64,000 nucleotides of DNA from NCBI RefSeq assembly GCF_016587355.1, contig NZ_BNJF01000001.1:558001-622000 (forward strand), read 5' to 3'. The DNA is from Ktedonospora formicarum (GTDB taxonomy: Bacteria > Chloroflexota > Ktedonobacteria > Ktedonobacterales > Ktedonobacteraceae). A program made the position numbers and the translations under genes. The notes under the pieces are model-generated. The model was not told the DNA's origin and made no database searches. It saw only the letters and a list, made by a program, of their open reading frames with translations. Shown here piece after piece: positions 63,339 through 64,000 of this stretch (position 1 is its first letter; each line of letters begins with the position of its first letter).

Positions 63339-64000
63339 TCAGGGACGAGGCAGACCCATCGGGTTTGGCATAGGGATGCCCCCTTGTTCGATAATACTGA
63401 TACTCAGCGGGCGCACCAGTTCGAGCAGGCGCTTACTGCGCTCCTCGCCAAGATGTTGCCAGGGAGGAAGGGCCAGAAAATCCGTCCTCTTCTCTATTTC
63501 ACTATGGAGAGTCTTTCCGCTCACGGTTATCTGTCCTTCGTTATCGAGAAGACCCTTCCGCTGCATCGACTGTATGGCGGCTTGCCACTCCTCCTCGTTC
63601 CAACCACGACTTGGCAGTATCACCTCTTTTGTCACATTCCCCATCCCAACCTGAAGGACATGCGCTTCGCAGCCATCTATGCCTTCGCCCAGCAAGGCCG
63701 CCACATGCCCATCACCACGGAACTCTCGCAACAAGGTCGCGGCGTGCCAGAGCACGAGGTGTGATTCCTGGGGCCAGGGCAGGGCCGCGTAGGTGGCATA
63801 CAGCGCGCGCCCAACCACGGAGCAGCCGCGCGTCGCCTCTCGCGCTAGTTCAGCCGCTTCAGCGACTTCTTGCGAGCCCATACGCTCCCCCAGGAGGCGG
63901 CGCAGAGCGGCATCAGCCGCGCTTAGACGCACCTGGATAACACGCTCAGGGGTAGAGAAGCTCCAGGCATCAGGCAGGGCGCGACCAATCATACGTGGAT
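63339..64000 (-). CDS. SCO6745-family protein (5' end outside window)
   Basis: The minus-strand frame is open from the TGA at 63339-63341 to the window edge, about 220 codons. Family members are nearer 280-290 residues and start with a helix missing here, so the N terminus lies beyond the window; an internal ATG at 63992 is not the true start. Key segments are ALPWPQESHLVLWHAATLLR, EFRGDGHVAALLGEGIDGCE and PSRGWNEEEWQAAIQ, which match the helix-rich SCO6745 family. The role is not known. It converges on the nitroreductase gene. Confidence 0.85.
   Translation of the reverse strand, partial: PRMIGRALPDAWSFSTPERVIQVRLSAADAALRRLLGERMGSQEVAEAAELAREATRGCSVVGRALYATYAALPWPQESHLVLWHAATLLREFRGDGHVAALLGEGIDGCEAHVLQVGMGNVTKEVILPSRGWNEEEWQAAIQSMQRKGLLDNEGQITVSGKTLHSEIEKRTDFLALPPWQHLGEERSKRLLELVRPLSISIIEQGGIPMPNPMGLPRP

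Noticed and set aside
63282..63940. Plus-strand frames of 160, 122 and 109 codons
   Set aside because: They lie opposite the SCO6745-family gene, whose minus-strand protein has clear family motifs.
1..64000. CRISPR arrays, insertion sequences, prophage or integron features
   Set aside because: No regularly spaced repeats, transposase or integrase genes, or attachment-site duplications were seen.

Overview
The window looks like chromosomal DNA of a Chloroflexota bacterium, most likely a soil Ktedonobacteria (inference from gene content; no 16S gene is present). Pointers are a very large MalT-type LuxR regulator, an HspR-type heat-shock operon, several putative F420/flavin oxidoreductases (PPOX, DDN-like, LLM-class), multidomain secreted beta-1,3-glucanases, a SCO6745-family protein, and mid-range GC. 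No rRNA, tRNA, CRISPR array, transposase or phage module was found. 55 genes or gene remnants are supported. Two are cut by the window edges (ADP-ribosylglycohydrolase at the left, SCO6745-family protein at the right).

Layout. 1-5 kb: ADP-ribosylglycohydrolase, a Tat-exported peptidoglycan amidase, and a divergent MerR/PPOX pair. 5-11.3 kb (minus strand): dnaK, dnaJ (CbpA type), hspR and clpB in one heat-shock cluster without grpE, ending in a small unknown gene. 11.7-17.8 kb: a small GGQ release-factor-like protein, an MFS transporter with a zinc alcohol dehydrogenase, a VOC protein, a DDN-like reductase and an FAH-family enzyme. 18-27.6 kb: the LuxR regulator, an LLM oxidoreductase, a DUF1326 protein, an isochorismatase-like hydrolase, a redox group (Rrf2, thioredoxin-reductase-like, Ohr) and an unexported periplasmic-binding-protein fold. 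28-32.1 kb: a peptide ABC importer operon with binding protein and two permeases but no ATPases. 32.4-35 kb: CopA copper ATPase behind a CsoR-like operator, with a frameshift near its C terminus. 35-44.5 kb: a RibD/DHFR-like protein, a remnant of an LLM gene, malic enzyme plus fumarase, ArsR plus SRPBCC, GNAT, a TetR/hydrolase pair and an unknown protein. 44.8-50.5 kb: two secreted laminarinases (GH81 with malectin modules, GH16 with discoidin modules). 51-64 kb: double UspA, a degenerate MurB, a GH125 mannosidase, AraC, a cysteine-rich copper-binding protein, a hydrolase/phosphoribosyltransferase pair (the second frameshifted), HtrA, LacI, a divergent TetR/nitroreductase pair and the SCO6745 gene.

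Themes. (1) Stress and redox handling: chaperones, Ohr, Rrf2/TrxR-like, HtrA, UspA, copper export and copper storage. (2) Polysaccharide attack: GH16, GH81 and GH125 are consistent with fungal or yeast cell-wall glucan and mannan as food. (3) Small local regulators (MerR, ArsR, TetR, Rrf2, LuxR) with recognisable inverted or direct repeats in their promoters.

The most striking feature is structural. At least ten transcription-unit ends carry unusually long, perfect or near-perfect inverted repeats (arms of about 20-30 bp, short loops), each with a different sequence. One is a perfect 60-bp palindrome that encodes the last residues of the release-factor-like protein. Another 22-bp inverted repeat buries the ribosome binding site and start codon of the RibD-like gene. 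Two genes (copA and the phosphoribosyltransferase) are each broken by the apparent loss of one base in a homopolymer run, so sequencing error must be excluded before biology is inferred.
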